A DNA stretch of 46,241 bases from an uncultured Sterolibacterium sp. (GCA_903930535.1 CAIYYX010000219.1:1-46241); one strand, 5' to 3'; positions 1 through 8,777 are shown, numbered from the stretch's first letter. Numbers and translations are program-made. The notes: generated by a model from the letters alone, not told the origin.

Positions 1-468
1 GGCTTCGACCTGCCGGTGCTGCACTACCGCGGCCTGATCCATGGCGTTGCCGCGCCGCGCTACTGGGAAATGGGCGAGGGCGACTATCGCGACAGCCGCG
101 ACTTCAAGTGGAACAACTACATCAGCCGCTACCATTCGCGCCATCTTGACCTGATGGATCTCCTGGCCATGTATCAGCCGCGCGCATCCGCACCCCTGGA
201 CGATCTGGCCAAGCTGATGGGCTTGCCCGGCAAGCTCGGCATGGACGGCTCTGCCGTCTGGCAGGCCTGGCTGGACGGCAAGATCAGTGAGATCCGCGAC
301 TACTGCGAGACCGACGTGGTCAATACCTATCTCGTCTATCTGCGCTTCCAGCAGATGCGCGGCATCGTCTCTGCCGGCGAACACGATGCCGAGGTGAGCT
401 TTGTGAGAAGCGCCCTCTCAGCCCTCGGCAAGCCGCACTGGCAGGAGTTTCTCGCGGCCTGGGGCTAA
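1..468 (+). CDS. PolB-like 3'-5' exonuclease, C-terminal part
   Basis: The reading frame is open from base 1, so the N-terminus lies outside the window. The visible 155 residues start with GFDLPVL, which fits the Exo II region of DEDDy exonucleases. They end with a YCETDVVNTYLVYLRF stretch, where the Y-x3-D pair fits the Exo III motif. This matches the bacterial family of predicted 3'-5' exonucleases related to the proofreading domain of DNA polymerase B. Such proteins are presumed to trim DNA or RNA 3' ends in the cytoplasm; no specific substrate can be read here. The gene converges with the AOR gene, and its stop lies in a short inverted repeat shared with that gene's stop. Confidence 0.8.
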   Translation, partial: GFDLPVLHYRGLIHGVAAPRYWEMGEGDYRDSRDFKWNNYISRYHSRHLDLMDLLAMYQPRASAPLDDLAKLMGLPGKLGMDGSAVWQAWLDGKISEIRDYCETDVVNTYLVYLRFQQMRGIVSAGEHDAEVSFVRSALSALGKPHWQEFLAAWG

Positions 469-481
469 CCCGGATTAGCCC
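462..481. terminator. Inverted repeat spanning two convergent stop codons
   Basis: GGGCTAA, a 6-base loop and TTAGCCC form a perfect 7-bp hairpin. The left arm carries the TAA of the exonuclease gene and the right arm carries the TAA of the AOR gene on the other strand. There is no T-tract, so a bidirectional terminator role is only inferred from position. Confidence 0.35.
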
Positions 482-2184
482 AGCAATTCCTGCAATCGCC
501 TGCGGACTTCCACGCCGTGATGGCGGGCGGTCTTGCCTGTGGGGGCGAGGGCCTCCGCATAAAAGAAAGCCGGCAGTTCGTCGTCCGCGTCGGTAAAGCC
601 CGCCGCCTTGTTGAAGTCCCACTCCATGCGCAGCGTCTCCAGCCCGAGCGCCTTGACGAAGGAGATGTCGAGGTCAGTGCCATGCGCGTCATTGATGGCG
701 GTCACGATGAGTTCCGAACTGACGTAGGTCACCGTCCGTCCGAAAATGCACAGGCCGAGGGAGTCCGCAACGGCATTGGAAATCTGCGACTCGAGGCTCA
801 CTGCCACCAGTTCATCCGTCGTCTTGTTGTTGCAGTCGTAGACCGGCATGTTGCCTGTGGTGTGATCTGCGCCTTGCGCCGTGAGCATCATGGAAATCCC
901 CGTCACCTCGACGACGCGGGGGTCATAGGCGCTGATGCTTTGCTTCTTGATCACGGGAACGCGGGCGACCTGGAAGTGTTCGCCGACCCTGGCCGTTCCC
1001 TGCGCCAGGAGGCGGCCCAGTTCGCTGCCGCTGCGCATCGCCTCCAGTGAATCTATCATGAAGCCCAGATCGCCGAAGGCGCCTTTTCCGGCTTCCATCA
1101 GCACGGCCAGGGTGGCGCCGACCTCGATGGTGTCCACGCCGAGATCGTTGGCGATGGCATTCACGGTAGCCACATCGTCCGGATCGGTGAGGCCGCAATT
1201 ACTGCCCATCAGGCCAAGGGTCTCGTATTCGAGGGGGGAAACCATTTCCTTGCCGTTCGCGTCGACATAGACGTTGCTGCATTCGATCGTGCAGCCTGGC
1301 ATGCAGGCGTGCGCCGTCAATCCACCGCGGGAAAGGTTGCGCTCGCGGACATAATCGCCGCCCAGCTTGAAGGGTCCCTGGGATGTTTCGACCTGCCGGC
1401 CGGCGCTGAAGTTCTTGACCGGCAGTCCGCCGATCAGATTCATGACGTCTCCCATCATCGCCGTGCCGACCAGGGTGTAGGAAGCGATCGCAGGTTCGGC
1501 TGCCAGCCTCTTGCCGTATTCGCGGATAGCCCCCATGACTTTTTTGCGGTCATGGAAGGTCGGCATCTTGTGCATGTCGACCACGATGGCCTTGACCTTC
1601 TTGCTGCCCATGACGGCGCCGACGCCGCCGCGTGCCGCCAGCCGCGAGGGCCGTCCATCGGTGTCGGCAAAGGCGATGCCCGCCACCAGGCCGAGATATT
1701 CACCGACCGGGCCGCACAGGGCAAAGCTGATCTTCTTGCCATATTTCTCGAACAAGAGCGCAGCCGCCTCATTGTTGCTCTTGCCCATATAGGGTTCCGC
1801 GCTCTCGAAGCCAACCTCGCCCTCCTTGGTGATGCGGATGACCGTCCACTCTGAGGACGCGCCGAGAAGGGTGAGCCCGGCCATCTCGATTTGGCCCAGG
1901 GCGAAGGCGAATGTGCCGCCCGAGTTGGCCTCCTTGATGCCGCCTGTCAGCGGGCTCTTGCAGCCGACGCTGACGCGGTTGGCGTTGGAGAAGTTCGTGC
2001 CGGCAAAAGGCCCGGCCGAGAAGATCAGTGGATTCTCGGGGGAAAGCGGGTCGGCTGTCGCCGCGCCGCAGCCGAGAAGCGTCTTGGCGATGAAGTGCCG
2101 GCCGGCGCGGGCGAGCGCCTCTCCGTGCAATTCCTCTTTCCTGACTGACCGATCCTGCAGATTGAAATGCAGATATGTGCGCAT
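475..2184 (-). CDS. Aldehyde:ferredoxin oxidoreductase family protein
   Basis: A 569-residue member of the AOR family, which binds a tungsto- or molybdo-bispterin and one 4Fe-4S cluster and oxidises aldehydes to carboxylic acids in the cytoplasm. The N-terminal domain has the expected pterin-binding layout (GPFAGTNF near 58-65, ARGGVGAVMGSKK near 184-196). Candidate cluster ligands are C294, C298 and C302 (motif ACMPGCTIEC) plus C479 (LGLCIFG). The first spacing is C-x3-C, not the C-x2-C of the archaeal enzymes. The length is slightly below the usual 600 or so residues. It lies 82 bp downstream of a chemoreceptor gene on the same strand. No ferredoxin-like or NADH-oxidising partner subunit is next to it, so the electron acceptor is unknown. 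The ribosome-binding site before ATG 2184 is weak. The substrate cannot be told from sequence. Confidence 0.87.
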   Translation of the reverse strand: MRTYLHFNLQDRSVRKEELHGEALARAGRHFIAKTLLGCGAATADPLSPENPLIFSAGPFAGTNFSNANRVSVGCKSPLTGGIKEANSGGTFAFALGQIEMAGLTLLGASSEWTVIRITKEGEVGFESAEPYMGKSNNEAAALLFEKYGKKISFALCGPVGEYLGLVAGIAFADTDGRPSRLAARGGVGAVMGSKKVKAIVVDMHKMPTFHDRKKVMGAIREYGKRLAAEPAIASYTLVGTAMMGDVMNLIGGLPVKNFSAGRQVETSQGPFKLGGDYVRERNLSRGGLTAHACMPGCTIECSNVYVDANGKEMVSPLEYETLGLMGSNCGLTDPDDVATVNAIANDLGVDTIEVGATLAVLMEAGKGAFGDLGFMIDSLEAMRSGSELGRLLAQGTARVGEHFQVARVPVIKKQSISAYDPRVVEVTGISMMLTAQGADHTTGNMPVYDCNNKTTDELVAVSLESQISNAVADSLGLCIFGRTVTYVSSELIVTAINDAHGTDLDISFVKALGLETLRMEWDFNKAAGFTDADDELPAFFYAEALAPTGKTARHHGVEVRRRLQELLG

Positions 2185-2266
2185 GTCGACTTCACTCTAT
2201 GATTTCTGGTGAATCCGATTTTACTCCTTCCGTCCGCTGCTGACGACAGGCGGATGGATGAAACCG

Positions 2267-3847
2267 TTACTTGTATACGCCGCAGCCGACGATCATGTCA
2301 TCGATATTCTTGATGAAGGAGGTCTTGCTTTCCACCATCTTGGATTCAGGGTTATTGAACATATAGTCCTGCCAGCCGCTGCCATGGGCCTTGGCGATTT
2401 CTATGCGTTCGCGGATGAAGGCCTTGCCATTGGCATCCTTGGCATCGATCATCGGCTTGCCGACCAGGGCGGGATTGCCGCCATGCGCCAGGACATTGCC
2501 GGAGGTGTCATAAACGAAGAGATAGAGGTCGCGCTTGATGAACTCGCCATCAGGGTCGAGAAACGCGGCAAAGGCCTTCTGCTTGCCCTTCGCGGCAATC
2601 AGGGCGACCCCTTTTTCCACCAGTTGCTGGGCGTCATTGGCGGTGCCGCCGCTGAACAGGCTGATGGCGTCCTTGAGCGTTCCCGATATCATGCCGAGAG
2701 CTTTCGCCTCTGCCGACATCTGCTCCATGCTGCTGTTGCTGTCCTGCGCCATGATGGAGATGCGCTCGATGTTTTCGGCGATCTGGTGGCTGGCCGATGT
2801 CTGCTCCTGTACGGCGCTGGCGATGTCATGAATCATGGTCAGCACATCCTTGGAGCCGCTGTTGATGTCGGAGAGCGCATCGCCCGCCCGCGAGGAGAGA
2901 TTCACGCCCTGCATGACCTGGGAAGCGCCCGCACCCATGCTGGTGACCGCACTTTGCATGCTGGCCTGGACATTGCCGATCATGGAAGTGATTTCCTTGG
3001 TGGCGTTTGTGGTGCGCTCCGCCAGTTTGCGCACCTCGTCGGCGACGACCGCGAAGCCGCGTCCCTGCTCGCCCGCGCGAGCGGCCTCGATGGCGGCGTT
3101 CAGTGCCAGGAGATTGGTCTGGTCGGCAATCTCCTTGATGACATTGACGATGGAGCTGATTTCCTCGGTGCGCTGACCGAGGGAGGTGATCTCCTGCGAG
3201 GACTTGCTGAATGAGTCGGCAATCCGTGCCATTTCCGAGGAAGCGTCGCGAACCACCTTCTCCCCATCGGCGGAAAGTTCGGCGGCCTTTGCGGAAACTG
3301 TTTCCGCATCCACGGCATGGCTCGCTACCATGGCGATGCTGGTGGTCATCTGCTCGACGGCAGCAGCGACACTGGAAGCAGAGTCCGTCTGCTGTTGCGT
3401 GAGTTGCGCCACCTGATGCGATTTATCGGAAAGCTTGGCGGCAGTATCGGCCACCATCACGGCGCTGCCGGAAACGCGGGCGATCATGCGTTTGAGATTC
3501 TGCCGCATCTCGTTGAACTGGGCAGCCACATGGCCCATCTCATCCTTGGTCGTGGTATGAATATGGGCGGCCAGATCGCCCTTGCTGAAACGATCTATGG
3601 CCGTGACAAATGCGGCGGTGGTCGCTGTGAGCGAAAAATACATGCCCACCAGCAGATAGAGGCCCAGCGAGGCGGTGAACAAAGAGACGCCGATCAGGAT
3701 CTGCATGCCCGGCGTCAGGTTGCCATAGAGCAGAAGATAAACCAGCGCGTCGGGCGGCAGGAGTACCAGTATTCCGACGAGGATGAATTTCCATGAAAAG
3801 CTCAGGCCGTCGCATATCTTGCGGGCCGGAGAAAAAATCCGGTTCAT
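2267..3847 (-). CDS. Methyl-accepting chemotaxis protein with C-terminal Cache-like domain
   Basis: ATG 3847 is chosen over an upstream in-frame ATG at 3880 because a strong GGAGGAG precedes it by 8 bases; this gives 526 residues. Two hydrophobic segments lie near 18-41 and 46-72 with almost no periplasmic loop, followed by HAMP (about 70-125). A long methyl-accepting helical hairpin follows, with the conserved tip motif [20 protein letters not shown]. The last 120 or so residues form a second globular part with [17 protein letters not shown] and a G-N-P-A-L-V-G-K-P stretch, resembling a single Cache sensor domain. With no periplasmic sensor, ligand sensing would be on the cytoplasmic side. 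It signals to CheA/CheW, which are not in this window. Confidence 0.88.
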   Translation of the reverse strand: MNRIFSPARKICDGLSFSWKFILVGILVLLPPDALVYLLLYGNLTPGMQILIGVSLFTASLGLYLLVGMYFSLTATTAAFVTAIDRFSKGDLAAHIHTTTKDEMGHVAAQFNEMRQNLKRMIARVSGSAVMVADTAAKLSDKSHQVAQLTQQQTDSASSVAAAVEQMTTSIAMVASHAVDAETVSAKAAELSADGEKVVRDASSEMARIADSFSKSSQEITSLGQRTEEISSIVNVIKEIADQTNLLALNAAIEAARAGEQGRGFAVVADEVRKLAERTTNATKEITSMIGNVQASMQSAVTSMGAGASQVMQGVNLSSRAGDALSDINSGSKDVLTMIHDIASAVQEQTSASHQIAENIERISIMAQDSNSSMEQMSAEAKALGMISGTLKDAISLFSGGTANDAQQLVEKGVALIAAKGKQKAFAAFLDPDGEFIKRDLYLFVYDTSGNVLAHGGNPALVGKPMIDAKDANGKAFIRERIEIAKAHGSGWQDYMFNNPESKMVESKTSFIKNIDDMIVGCGVYK

Positions 3848-3892
3848 TGTGGCGTCTCCTCCAACTTTCAGGCAGGTCAAAAACTGCCTTTT

Positions 3893-4009
3893 TTATAATA
3901 TATTCTGGCCAGGATTGCCCTGTAACTCAGGCATGGCCCCGCCGCGCTATTCTCGACGGATAACCCTTACTATACAACGAAAACTCAGGGCAAAGCTCGT
4001 ATATTATAA
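3893..4009. promoter_or_regulatory. Mirror-symmetric divergent control region (chemoreceptor / tcuA)
   Basis: TTATAATATA (3893-3902) is repeated in exact inverted form as TATATTATAA (4000-4009). Inside these, TTGCCCTG (3915-3922) is mirrored by CAGGGCAA (3986-3993). The pair lies in the gap between the minus-strand chemoreceptor gene and the plus-strand tcuA. It may be two divergent promoters sharing an operator; function is inferred from position and symmetry only. Confidence 0.3.
3897..3925 (-). promoter_or_regulatory. Candidate sigma-70 promoter of the chemoreceptor gene
   Basis: Read on the minus strand: TTACAG (-35, 3925-3920), 17 bases, then TATATT (-10, 3902-3897, five of six to consensus). 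It lies about 50 bases before ATG 3847 and its GGAGGAG site. No flagellar sigma-28 motif was recognised. Confidence 0.4.
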
Positions 4010-4109
4010 GGGCTTCCCGCGGTCTTGATTGGCAAGCCGGTGCTGTCCTCAGCCAGGAAGCCCAGCCCTTTCCCCGTCGCGGAATGAATCCACTGGAGGT
4101 TTGGTTGAG

Positions 4110-5510
4110 ATGGTCGATGTTCTAGTCATTGGCGGCGGCAATGCGGCCCTGTGCGCAGCGCTGATGGCGCGTGAGAGCGGTGCTTCCGTGCTGCTCCTGG
4201 AGGCGGCGCCGCGCGAATGGCGCGGCGGCAATTCCGCCCATACGCGCAACCTGCGCTGCATGCACGATGCCCCGCAGGACGTGCTGACAGAAGCTTACCC
4301 GGAAGAGGAATACTGGCAGGACCTCTTGAAGGTCACCGGCGGCCAGACCGATGAGCACCTTGCCAGGATGGTGATCCGCGAGTCCTCGCTATGCCGCGAC
4401 TGGATGCGCGGACACGGCGTGCATTTCCAGCCCTCTCTCTCCGGCACCCTGCACCTGTCGCGCACCAACGCCTTTTTCATGGGCGGTGGCAAGGCGCTCA
4501 TCAATGCCTATTACCGCAGCGCAGAAAATCTCGGTGTCGAGATCCGCTACGAGTCGCCAGTGGCTCGTCTGGAACTGAAAGAAGGCCGTTTTGTCGCCGC
4601 CCACGTCGGCGCCGAGCGCATCATGGCCCGCGCCTGCGTCGTGGCTTGCGGCGGCTTCGAGTCCAACCGCGAATGGATGCGCGAAGCCTGGGGGCAGAAC
4701 GAATACGGCGAATGGACCGCAGACAATTTCCTGATCCGCGGCACCCGCTTCAACATGGGAGTGCTGCTCTCCGACCTGATCGCTCAGGGCGCAGACACCA
4801 TTGGCGAGCCCACGCAATGCCACGCCGTGGCCATAGACGCACGGGCGCCGCTCTACGATGGCGGCATTTGTACCCGGGTGGACTGTGTCTCCCTGGGCCT
4901 GGTGGTGAACCGGCACGCCCAACGTTTCTACGATGAAGGCGAGGACTTCTGGCCCAAGCGCTACGCCATCTGGGGCAGACTCGTGGCACAGCAGCCGGGG
5001 CAGATCGCCTATTCCATCATCGACGCCAAGGCGGTCGGACGCTTCATGCCGCCGGTGTTCCCCGGCGAGAAGGCGGACTCCTTGCCGCAACTCGCGCGTC
5101 AGTTGGGACTCGATGAACGGGCCTTCGTCCATACCGTCCAGGAGTTCAACAAGGCGTGCCGCGTCGGCGAATTCGACCATGCCGTTCTGGACGACTGCCA
5201 CACTGAAGGATTGAGCCCGGCCAAGACCCATTGGGCGAGGCCTTTGGACACCGCGCCTTTCTATGGCTATCCGCTCAAGCCCGGCATCACCTTCACTTAC
5301 CTGGGCATGAAAGTGAATGACAAGACCGCGATTCATTTTGCCGGCAAGCCCAGCCCAAACCTTTTTGCCGCCGGCGAGATCATGGCCGGCAATGTGCTGG
5401 GAAAGGGCTATACGGCCGGGGTGGGCATGAGCATAGGCACCGCCTTCGGGCGCATCGCCGGCGTAGAGGCCGCATCTGCCGCCATGGAGGTGCAGCATGC
5501 AGCAGCCTGA
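4110..5510 (+). CDS. tcuA: FAD-dependent tricarballylate dehydrogenase TcuA
   Basis: A 466-residue flavoprotein of the fumarate reductase/succinate dehydrogenase type. The Rossmann motif [15 protein letters not shown] is at the N-terminus, followed by the TcuA-typical [21 protein letters not shown]. The C-terminus has [19 protein letters not shown], the FAD-binding end. TcuA oxidises tricarballylate to cis-aconitate in the cytoplasm and passes electrons to TcuB. ATG 4110 is preceded by GGAGG at 4095-4099 with 10 bases between; an in-frame upstream extension exists but has no supporting site. The gene overlaps tcuB by 14 bases, so the two are translationally coupled. No tcuR regulator or tcuC citrate-type carrier is adjacent, unlike the Salmonella locus, so uptake must be encoded elsewhere. 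Related flavoproteins acting on other tricarboxylates cannot be excluded. Confidence 0.9.
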   Translation: MVDVLVIGGGNAALCAALMARESGASVLLLEAAPREWRGGNSAHTRNLRCMHDAPQDVLTEAYPEEEYWQDLLKVTGGQTDEHLARMVIRESSLCRDWMRGHGVHFQPSLSGTLHLSRTNAFFMGGGKALINAYYRSAENLGVEIRYESPVARLELKEGRFVAAHVGAERIMARACVVACGGFESNREWMREAWGQNEYGEWTADNFLIRGTRFNMGVLLSDLIAQGADTIGEPTQCHAVAIDARAPLYDGGICTRVDCVSLGLVVNRHAQRFYDEGEDFWPKRYAIWGRLVAQQPGQIAYSIIDAKAVGRFMPPVFPGEKADSLPQLARQLGLDERAFVHTVQEFNKACRVGEFDHAVLDDCHTEGLSPAKTHWARPLDTAPFYGYPLKPGITFTYLGMKVNDKTAIHFAGKPSPNLFAAGEIMAGNVLGKGYTAGVGMSIGTAFGRIAGVEAASAAMEVQHAAA

Positions 5511-6615
5511 GACATTGACTGCGGCATTGACCGCGCAGGAATCCGAGGTTGGTCGGCAACTGCAGATTTGCAATGCCTGCCGCTACTGCGAGGGTTATTG
5601 CGCGGTGTTTCCTGCCATGACCAGAAGGTTGGAATTCGGCAAGGCGGACATTCACTACCTGGCCAATCTTTGCCACAGTTGCGGCGCCTGTCTGCACGCC
5701 TGCCAGTACGCGCCGCCGCACGAGTTCGCCGTCAATATTCCGCAGGCGATGGCCGTCGTGCGCGGCCAGACCTATCAGGACTATGCCTGGCCGGCGAACC
5801 TGGCCAGCCTCTACAAGCGCAATGGCCTGACCGTGGCGCTGGCATTGGCGCTCGCCCTGGCGCTGTTTATCGCCCTGATCATGAGGCAGCCCGAAGCGCT
5901 ACAGGCAAATTTCTACGCCCTCATTCCACACAACATGATGGTCTCCCTGTTCGCGCCGGTCTTCCTGTTTGCGCTCCTGGCATTGGCCATGGGGGTGAAG
6001 AGGTTCTGGCGCGACGTCTCGCCCGCAGCCGTCATTCCCCAGGAGGCTGCGATGGAAGCCGTGGGCGATGCCTTGCGTCTGAAGTACCTGGACGGCGGCC
6101 ACGGCGAGGGTTGCAATAACGAGGACGATGCCTGGACGCCGTGGCGACGGCGCTTTCACCATGCCACCTTTTACGGCTTCATGCTGTGCTTCGCCGCCAC
6201 CTGCGTGGCAACCCTTTATCACTATCTCTTCGGCTGGCATGCCCCCTATGCGCTGACCAGCCTTCCGGTCGTCCTGGGGACAGTCGGAGGTGTCGGTCTT
6301 CTCGTCGGTCCGGCGGGCCTCTTCTGGCTGAATCTCAAGCGTCACCCCATGCACGGCGATGCCAGCCAGAAACCCATGGATCACGGCTTCACAGCACTCC
6401 TGTTCTTCATCAGTCTCAGCGGCCTGGCCTTGCTCTCCTGGCGCGACACCGCGGCCATGGCATTGCTTCTGGCCGTGCATCTGGGCGCGGTGATGGCCTT
6501 GTTCCTGACGCTGCCCTACGGCAAATTCGCCCATGGTTTCTATCGCTGCGCGGCGCTTCTCAAGTGGGCGATAGAAAAGCGTTTGCCCGACAATTTGAAA
6601 TTGAAAGGCGAGTAG
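5497..6615 (+). CDS. tcuB: Tricarballylate utilization Fe-S membrane protein TcuB
   Basis: 372 residues. Two 4Fe-4S cysteine sets near the N-terminus (C25, C28, C31, C35 and C59, C62, C65, C69; both C-x2-C-x2-C-x3-C) are followed by several hydrophobic membrane segments with conserved histidines. This is the TcuB/CitB layout: it re-oxidises the reduced flavin of TcuA and passes electrons to the quinone pool. GGAGG lies 6 bases before ATG 5497, inside tcuA. The deacetylase-like gene begins 2 bases after the stop, so the three genes look like one transcript. Confidence 0.9.
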   Translation: MQQPETLTAALTAQESEVGRQLQICNACRYCEGYCAVFPAMTRRLEFGKADIHYLANLCHSCGACLHACQYAPPHEFAVNIPQAMAVVRGQTYQDYAWPANLASLYKRNGLTVALALALALALFIALIMRQPEALQANFYALIPHNMMVSLFAPVFLFALLALAMGVKRFWRDVSPAAVIPQEAAMEAVGDALRLKYLDGGHGEGCNNEDDAWTPWRRRFHHATFYGFMLCFAATCVATLYHYLFGWHAPYALTSLPVVLGTVGGVGLLVGPAGLFWLNLKRHPMHGDASQKPMDHGFTALLFFISLSGLALLSWRDTAAMALLLAVHLGAVMALFLTLPYGKFAHGFYRCAALLKWAIEKRLPDNLKLKGE

Positions 6616-6617
6616 CC

Positions 6618-7550
6618 ATGACCACGCTCATTTATACCCATGAAGCCTGTCTCGACCACAAACCGGGTCCAGGTCATCCCGAGTCGCCCGAACGCCTGAA
6701 GGCCGTGCTGCGCGCGCTGCATGCGCCGGAATTCTCATCCCTCGCGTGGCGCGATGCGCCTGCCGGCACGCGCGAACAGTTGCTCCTGATTCATGATCAG
6801 GAATTCATCGACGAGGTCGAAGGCCTCCGTCCGACTGATGGCTACGCCGCCCTGGACGGCGGCGACACGGTGATGTCGCCGGGTTCCTGGGAGGCGGTGA
6901 TGCGCTGCGTCGGCGCGGCCTGCGCCGGTGTCGATGAAGTCATGAGCAGGCAGGCGCACAATGTTTTTTGCGCCACCCGCCCCTGTGGCCATCACGCCGA
7001 ACCGGGCAAGGCCATGGGCTTTTGCATTTTCAACCAGGCGGCCATCGCCGCGGCTTATGCATTCGAGGTGCACAAGGTTTCCCGCATCGCCGTCGTGGAC
7101 TTCGACGTGCATCACGGCAACGGCACCCAGGAAGCTTTTTATGACCGGCCGGAAATGCTTTACGCTTCCAGCCACCAGTCGCCCTTCTATCCCGGTACGG
7201 GCTCGAAATCCGAGACCGGCGTTGCCGACAACATCATCAACGTCCCCTTGCCCCGGGGCTGCGATTCGGCGATGTTCAGGGCGCGGGTGGAAGCCGAGAT
7301 GCTGCCGGCGATTGCCAACTTCGCTCCGGAGTTGATCATCATCTCCGCCGGCTTCGATGCGCACTATCTCGATCCTCTGGCGGGTCTTAACTTGAAGGAT
7401 GACGATTTCCGCTGGGTTACCGACGAGTTGATGGCGATTGCCGAGAAGAGTTGCGAAGGCCGCATCGTCTCCATCCTCGAGGGCGGCTACAGCCTGGAAG
7501 GCCTGGCCAGCGGCACCGCCGCGCATGTCCGCTCCTTGATGCGTTTCTAG
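6618..7550 (+). CDS. Histone-deacetylase-like zinc hydrolase
   Basis: 310 residues covering one complete arginase/deacetylase-fold domain. Visible family motifs are RPCGHHA (active-site histidines H125-H126), VDFDVHHGNGTQ (zinc ligands D163 and H165), SAGFDAH (third ligand D247) and EGGYSLEGL near the end. The family includes acetoin-utilisation protein AcuC, acetylpolyamine amidohydrolases and protein lysine deacetylases; the substrate cannot be assigned here. The start follows the tcuB stop by 2 bases, so co-transcription with tcuAB is likely, although that pathway needs no known deacetylation. An acetyl-CoA synthetase, a classical lysine-acetylation target, lies 23 kb away. All catalytic residues appear intact. 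Confidence 0.88.
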   Translation: MTTLIYTHEACLDHKPGPGHPESPERLKAVLRALHAPEFSSLAWRDAPAGTREQLLLIHDQEFIDEVEGLRPTDGYAALDGGDTVMSPGSWEAVMRCVGAACAGVDEVMSRQAHNVFCATRPCGHHAEPGKAMGFCIFNQAAIAAAYAFEVHKVSRIAVVDFDVHHGNGTQEAFYDRPEMLYASSHQSPFYPGTGSKSETGVADNIINVPLPRGCDSAMFRARVEAEMLPAIANFAPELIIISAGFDAHYLDPLAGLNLKDDDFRWVTDELMAIAEKSCEGRIVSILEGGYSLEGLASGTAAHVRSLMRF

Positions 7551-7768
7551 GCGAGGCAGGCACTCAGTGTAGGTCGGGCTTTAGCGTGAAAGAACCGGTC
7601 GGCCTTCGTGGCAAGACTGCAAATGGACTTTCTCGAAGGCGGGGATGACTTCATGTTCGCAGGTATCAATTTTCGGCATCTGTTTCGCCTTGATTCAAAT
7701 AGCCCTTCGTTGCCTTGCGGCTCGGGATTACGGTTTAGAGGAAAAAATTGGCTTCCTCTTCGACAAGC
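7551..7768. other. Non-coding gap with a repeat fragment
   Basis: About 220 bp after the deacetylase gene. Bases 7569-7585 (GTAGGTCGGGCTTTAGC) match the left end of the palindromic repeat found at 10544, 22989 and 23018, then diverge. Nothing else in it was recognised. Confidence 0.5.
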
Positions 7769-7816
7769 GTCTGACATAACCGGCGCTGCGCGGCTTCATC
7801 GCGCCGGTCGGTGTTG
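7769..7816. repeat. 48-bp direct repeat, copy 1 (distal side of higA)
   Basis: Matches 8478-8525 at 46 of 48 positions, same orientation. It contains an internal hairpin, ACCGGCGC ... GCGCCGGT. It ends 3 bases before the higA stop. Confidence 0.9.
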
Positions 7817-7819
7817 AAG

Positions 7820-8116
7820 TCAGGCATGAGCAAACGCATGCACGCCGGCGAGACGTTCGCCGATGTTTGCCTCTGCAGTCTTTAGATCGTAAGAGGCTTG
7901 CAGATTGAGCCAGTATTGCGGCGACTGGTCGAACGCACGTCCAAACAACAACGCCAATTCCGCCGTGACCGGACGCGCTCCCTTGATGACATGTGAAACC
8001 CGCATGGGCGACACACCGATGGCTCGGGCGAACTCAGCTTGCGAGATACCCATTTCCACTAATATTTCGCCCAGGAATTCCCCCGGATGAATAGCAGGTA
8101 ATCCATTCTTGACCAT
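7820..8116 (-). CDS. higA: HigA-family antitoxin (XRE-type helix-turn-helix)
   Basis: 98 residues starting with the HigA/VapI signature IHPGEFLGEILVEMGISQ, then a helix-turn-helix of the lambda-repressor type (QAEFARAIGVSPMRVSHVI, about 26-44) and the typical AFDQSPQYWLNLQASYDL stretch. HigA binds and neutralises HigB and represses its own operon. It follows higB by 12 bases; the GAGGA ribosome site overlaps the higB TGA. The toxin-first order is normal for higBA. Confidence 0.92.
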   Translation of the reverse strand: MVKNGLPAIHPGEFLGEILVEMGISQAEFARAIGVSPMRVSHVIKGARPVTAELALLFGRAFDQSPQYWLNLQASYDLKTAEANIGERLAGVHAFAHA

Positions 8117-8128
8117 GTATATTTTTCC

Positions 8129-8410
8129 TCAGTGGTAATCGACGATTTCAACGTCGTAAGCATCGCCATTCTCGAAGCGGAAACAGACACGCCACTGATC
8201 GTTGATACGGATAGACCACTGTCCAGCGCGCTCATGAGCCAGCGCTTCTAGCCTATTGGAAGGCGGGAGGCGCAAATCCTCGATGCGCGCGGCACCATTC
8301 AACTGTATCAATCGCATCGCTGCGCGTTTGAGGACTTCGCGCGGTAACCGGCGCGATTTGCCCGTGGTAAAGAAACGTTCCGTTGCGGCGGCAGCAAATG
8401 TTTGAATCAT
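8129..8410 (-). CDS. higB: HigB-family toxin (RelE fold mRNA interferase)
   Basis: 93 residues, typical of plasmid-maintenance 'killer' proteins of the HigB/GraT group, which cleave mRNA on the ribosome. Visible motifs are RFFTTGKSRR near the start, LRLPPSNRLEAL (47-58), a GQWSIRINDQWRVCFRF core (63-79) and the conserved VEIVDYH end. ATG 8410 is chosen because family members begin MIxxF; the longer in-frame extension to 8587 would run through the promoter. No ribosome-binding site precedes it, and the -10 box ends only 7 bases upstream, so the message may be leaderless. With higA it lies between 48-bp direct repeats, which suggests a mobile cassette. Confidence 0.9.
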   Translation of the reverse strand: MIQTFAAAATERFFTTGKSRRLPREVLKRAAMRLIQLNGAARIEDLRLPPSNRLEALAHERAGQWSIRINDQWRVCFRFENGDAYDVEIVDYH

Positions 8411-8417
8411 GACTAAA

Positions 8418-8446
8418 AGCATAAACAAAATGTTTATGCATGTCAA
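8418..8446 (-). promoter_or_regulatory. higBA promoter with overlapping palindromic operator
   Basis: On the minus strand: TTGACA (8446-8441), 17 bases, TATGCT (8423-8418). A perfect palindrome, GCATAAACA-aaa-TGTTTATGC (8419-8439), fills the spacer and overlaps the -10. This is where an autoregulating HigA would be expected to bind. The first transcribed base would fall at or next to the ATG of higB. Confidence 0.7.
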
Positions 8447-8477
8447 GCAACTCGGTTCAATCGGCAAAGCCCTTGTA

Positions 8478-8525
8478 GTCTGAGATAACCGGCGCTGCGC
8501 GGCTTCATCGCGCCGGTCTGTGTTG
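8478..8525. repeat. 48-bp direct repeat, copy 2 (upstream of higB)
   Basis: Second copy of 7769-7816 (46/48). With copy 1 it bounds a 709-bp unit that contains only higBA and its promoter. GTTGGGC (8525-8531) at its right edge fits the integron core consensus GTTRRRY, but copy 1 lacks this match. Confidence 0.9.
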
Positions 8526-8777
8526 TTGGGCGGCGGCTGAAATGTTTCGATCCAGCTATCCACGGTGCTTGACTCGGATAACAGCATCTACCTACTGGCT
8601 GTTAATCTGGCGGCGCATCCCTTCGATAGCGGCAGCCCAATCTTCCGCCAAACCCCGAACAGAACCCTTTTTATGCGCCAGCTTGGCGGATGGGGATATT
8701 ATCTGAAGTGAATAATCGTGATATCCAAATGTATTAAGTATAAAAGCGCCGATTTTATTTTGAGGACTCTCTCTAGC

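Noticed and set aside
7769..8525. Firm call of integron attC sites around higBA
   Set aside because: Only one repeat has a GTTRRRY match and the left core fits poorly; kept as a hypothesis.
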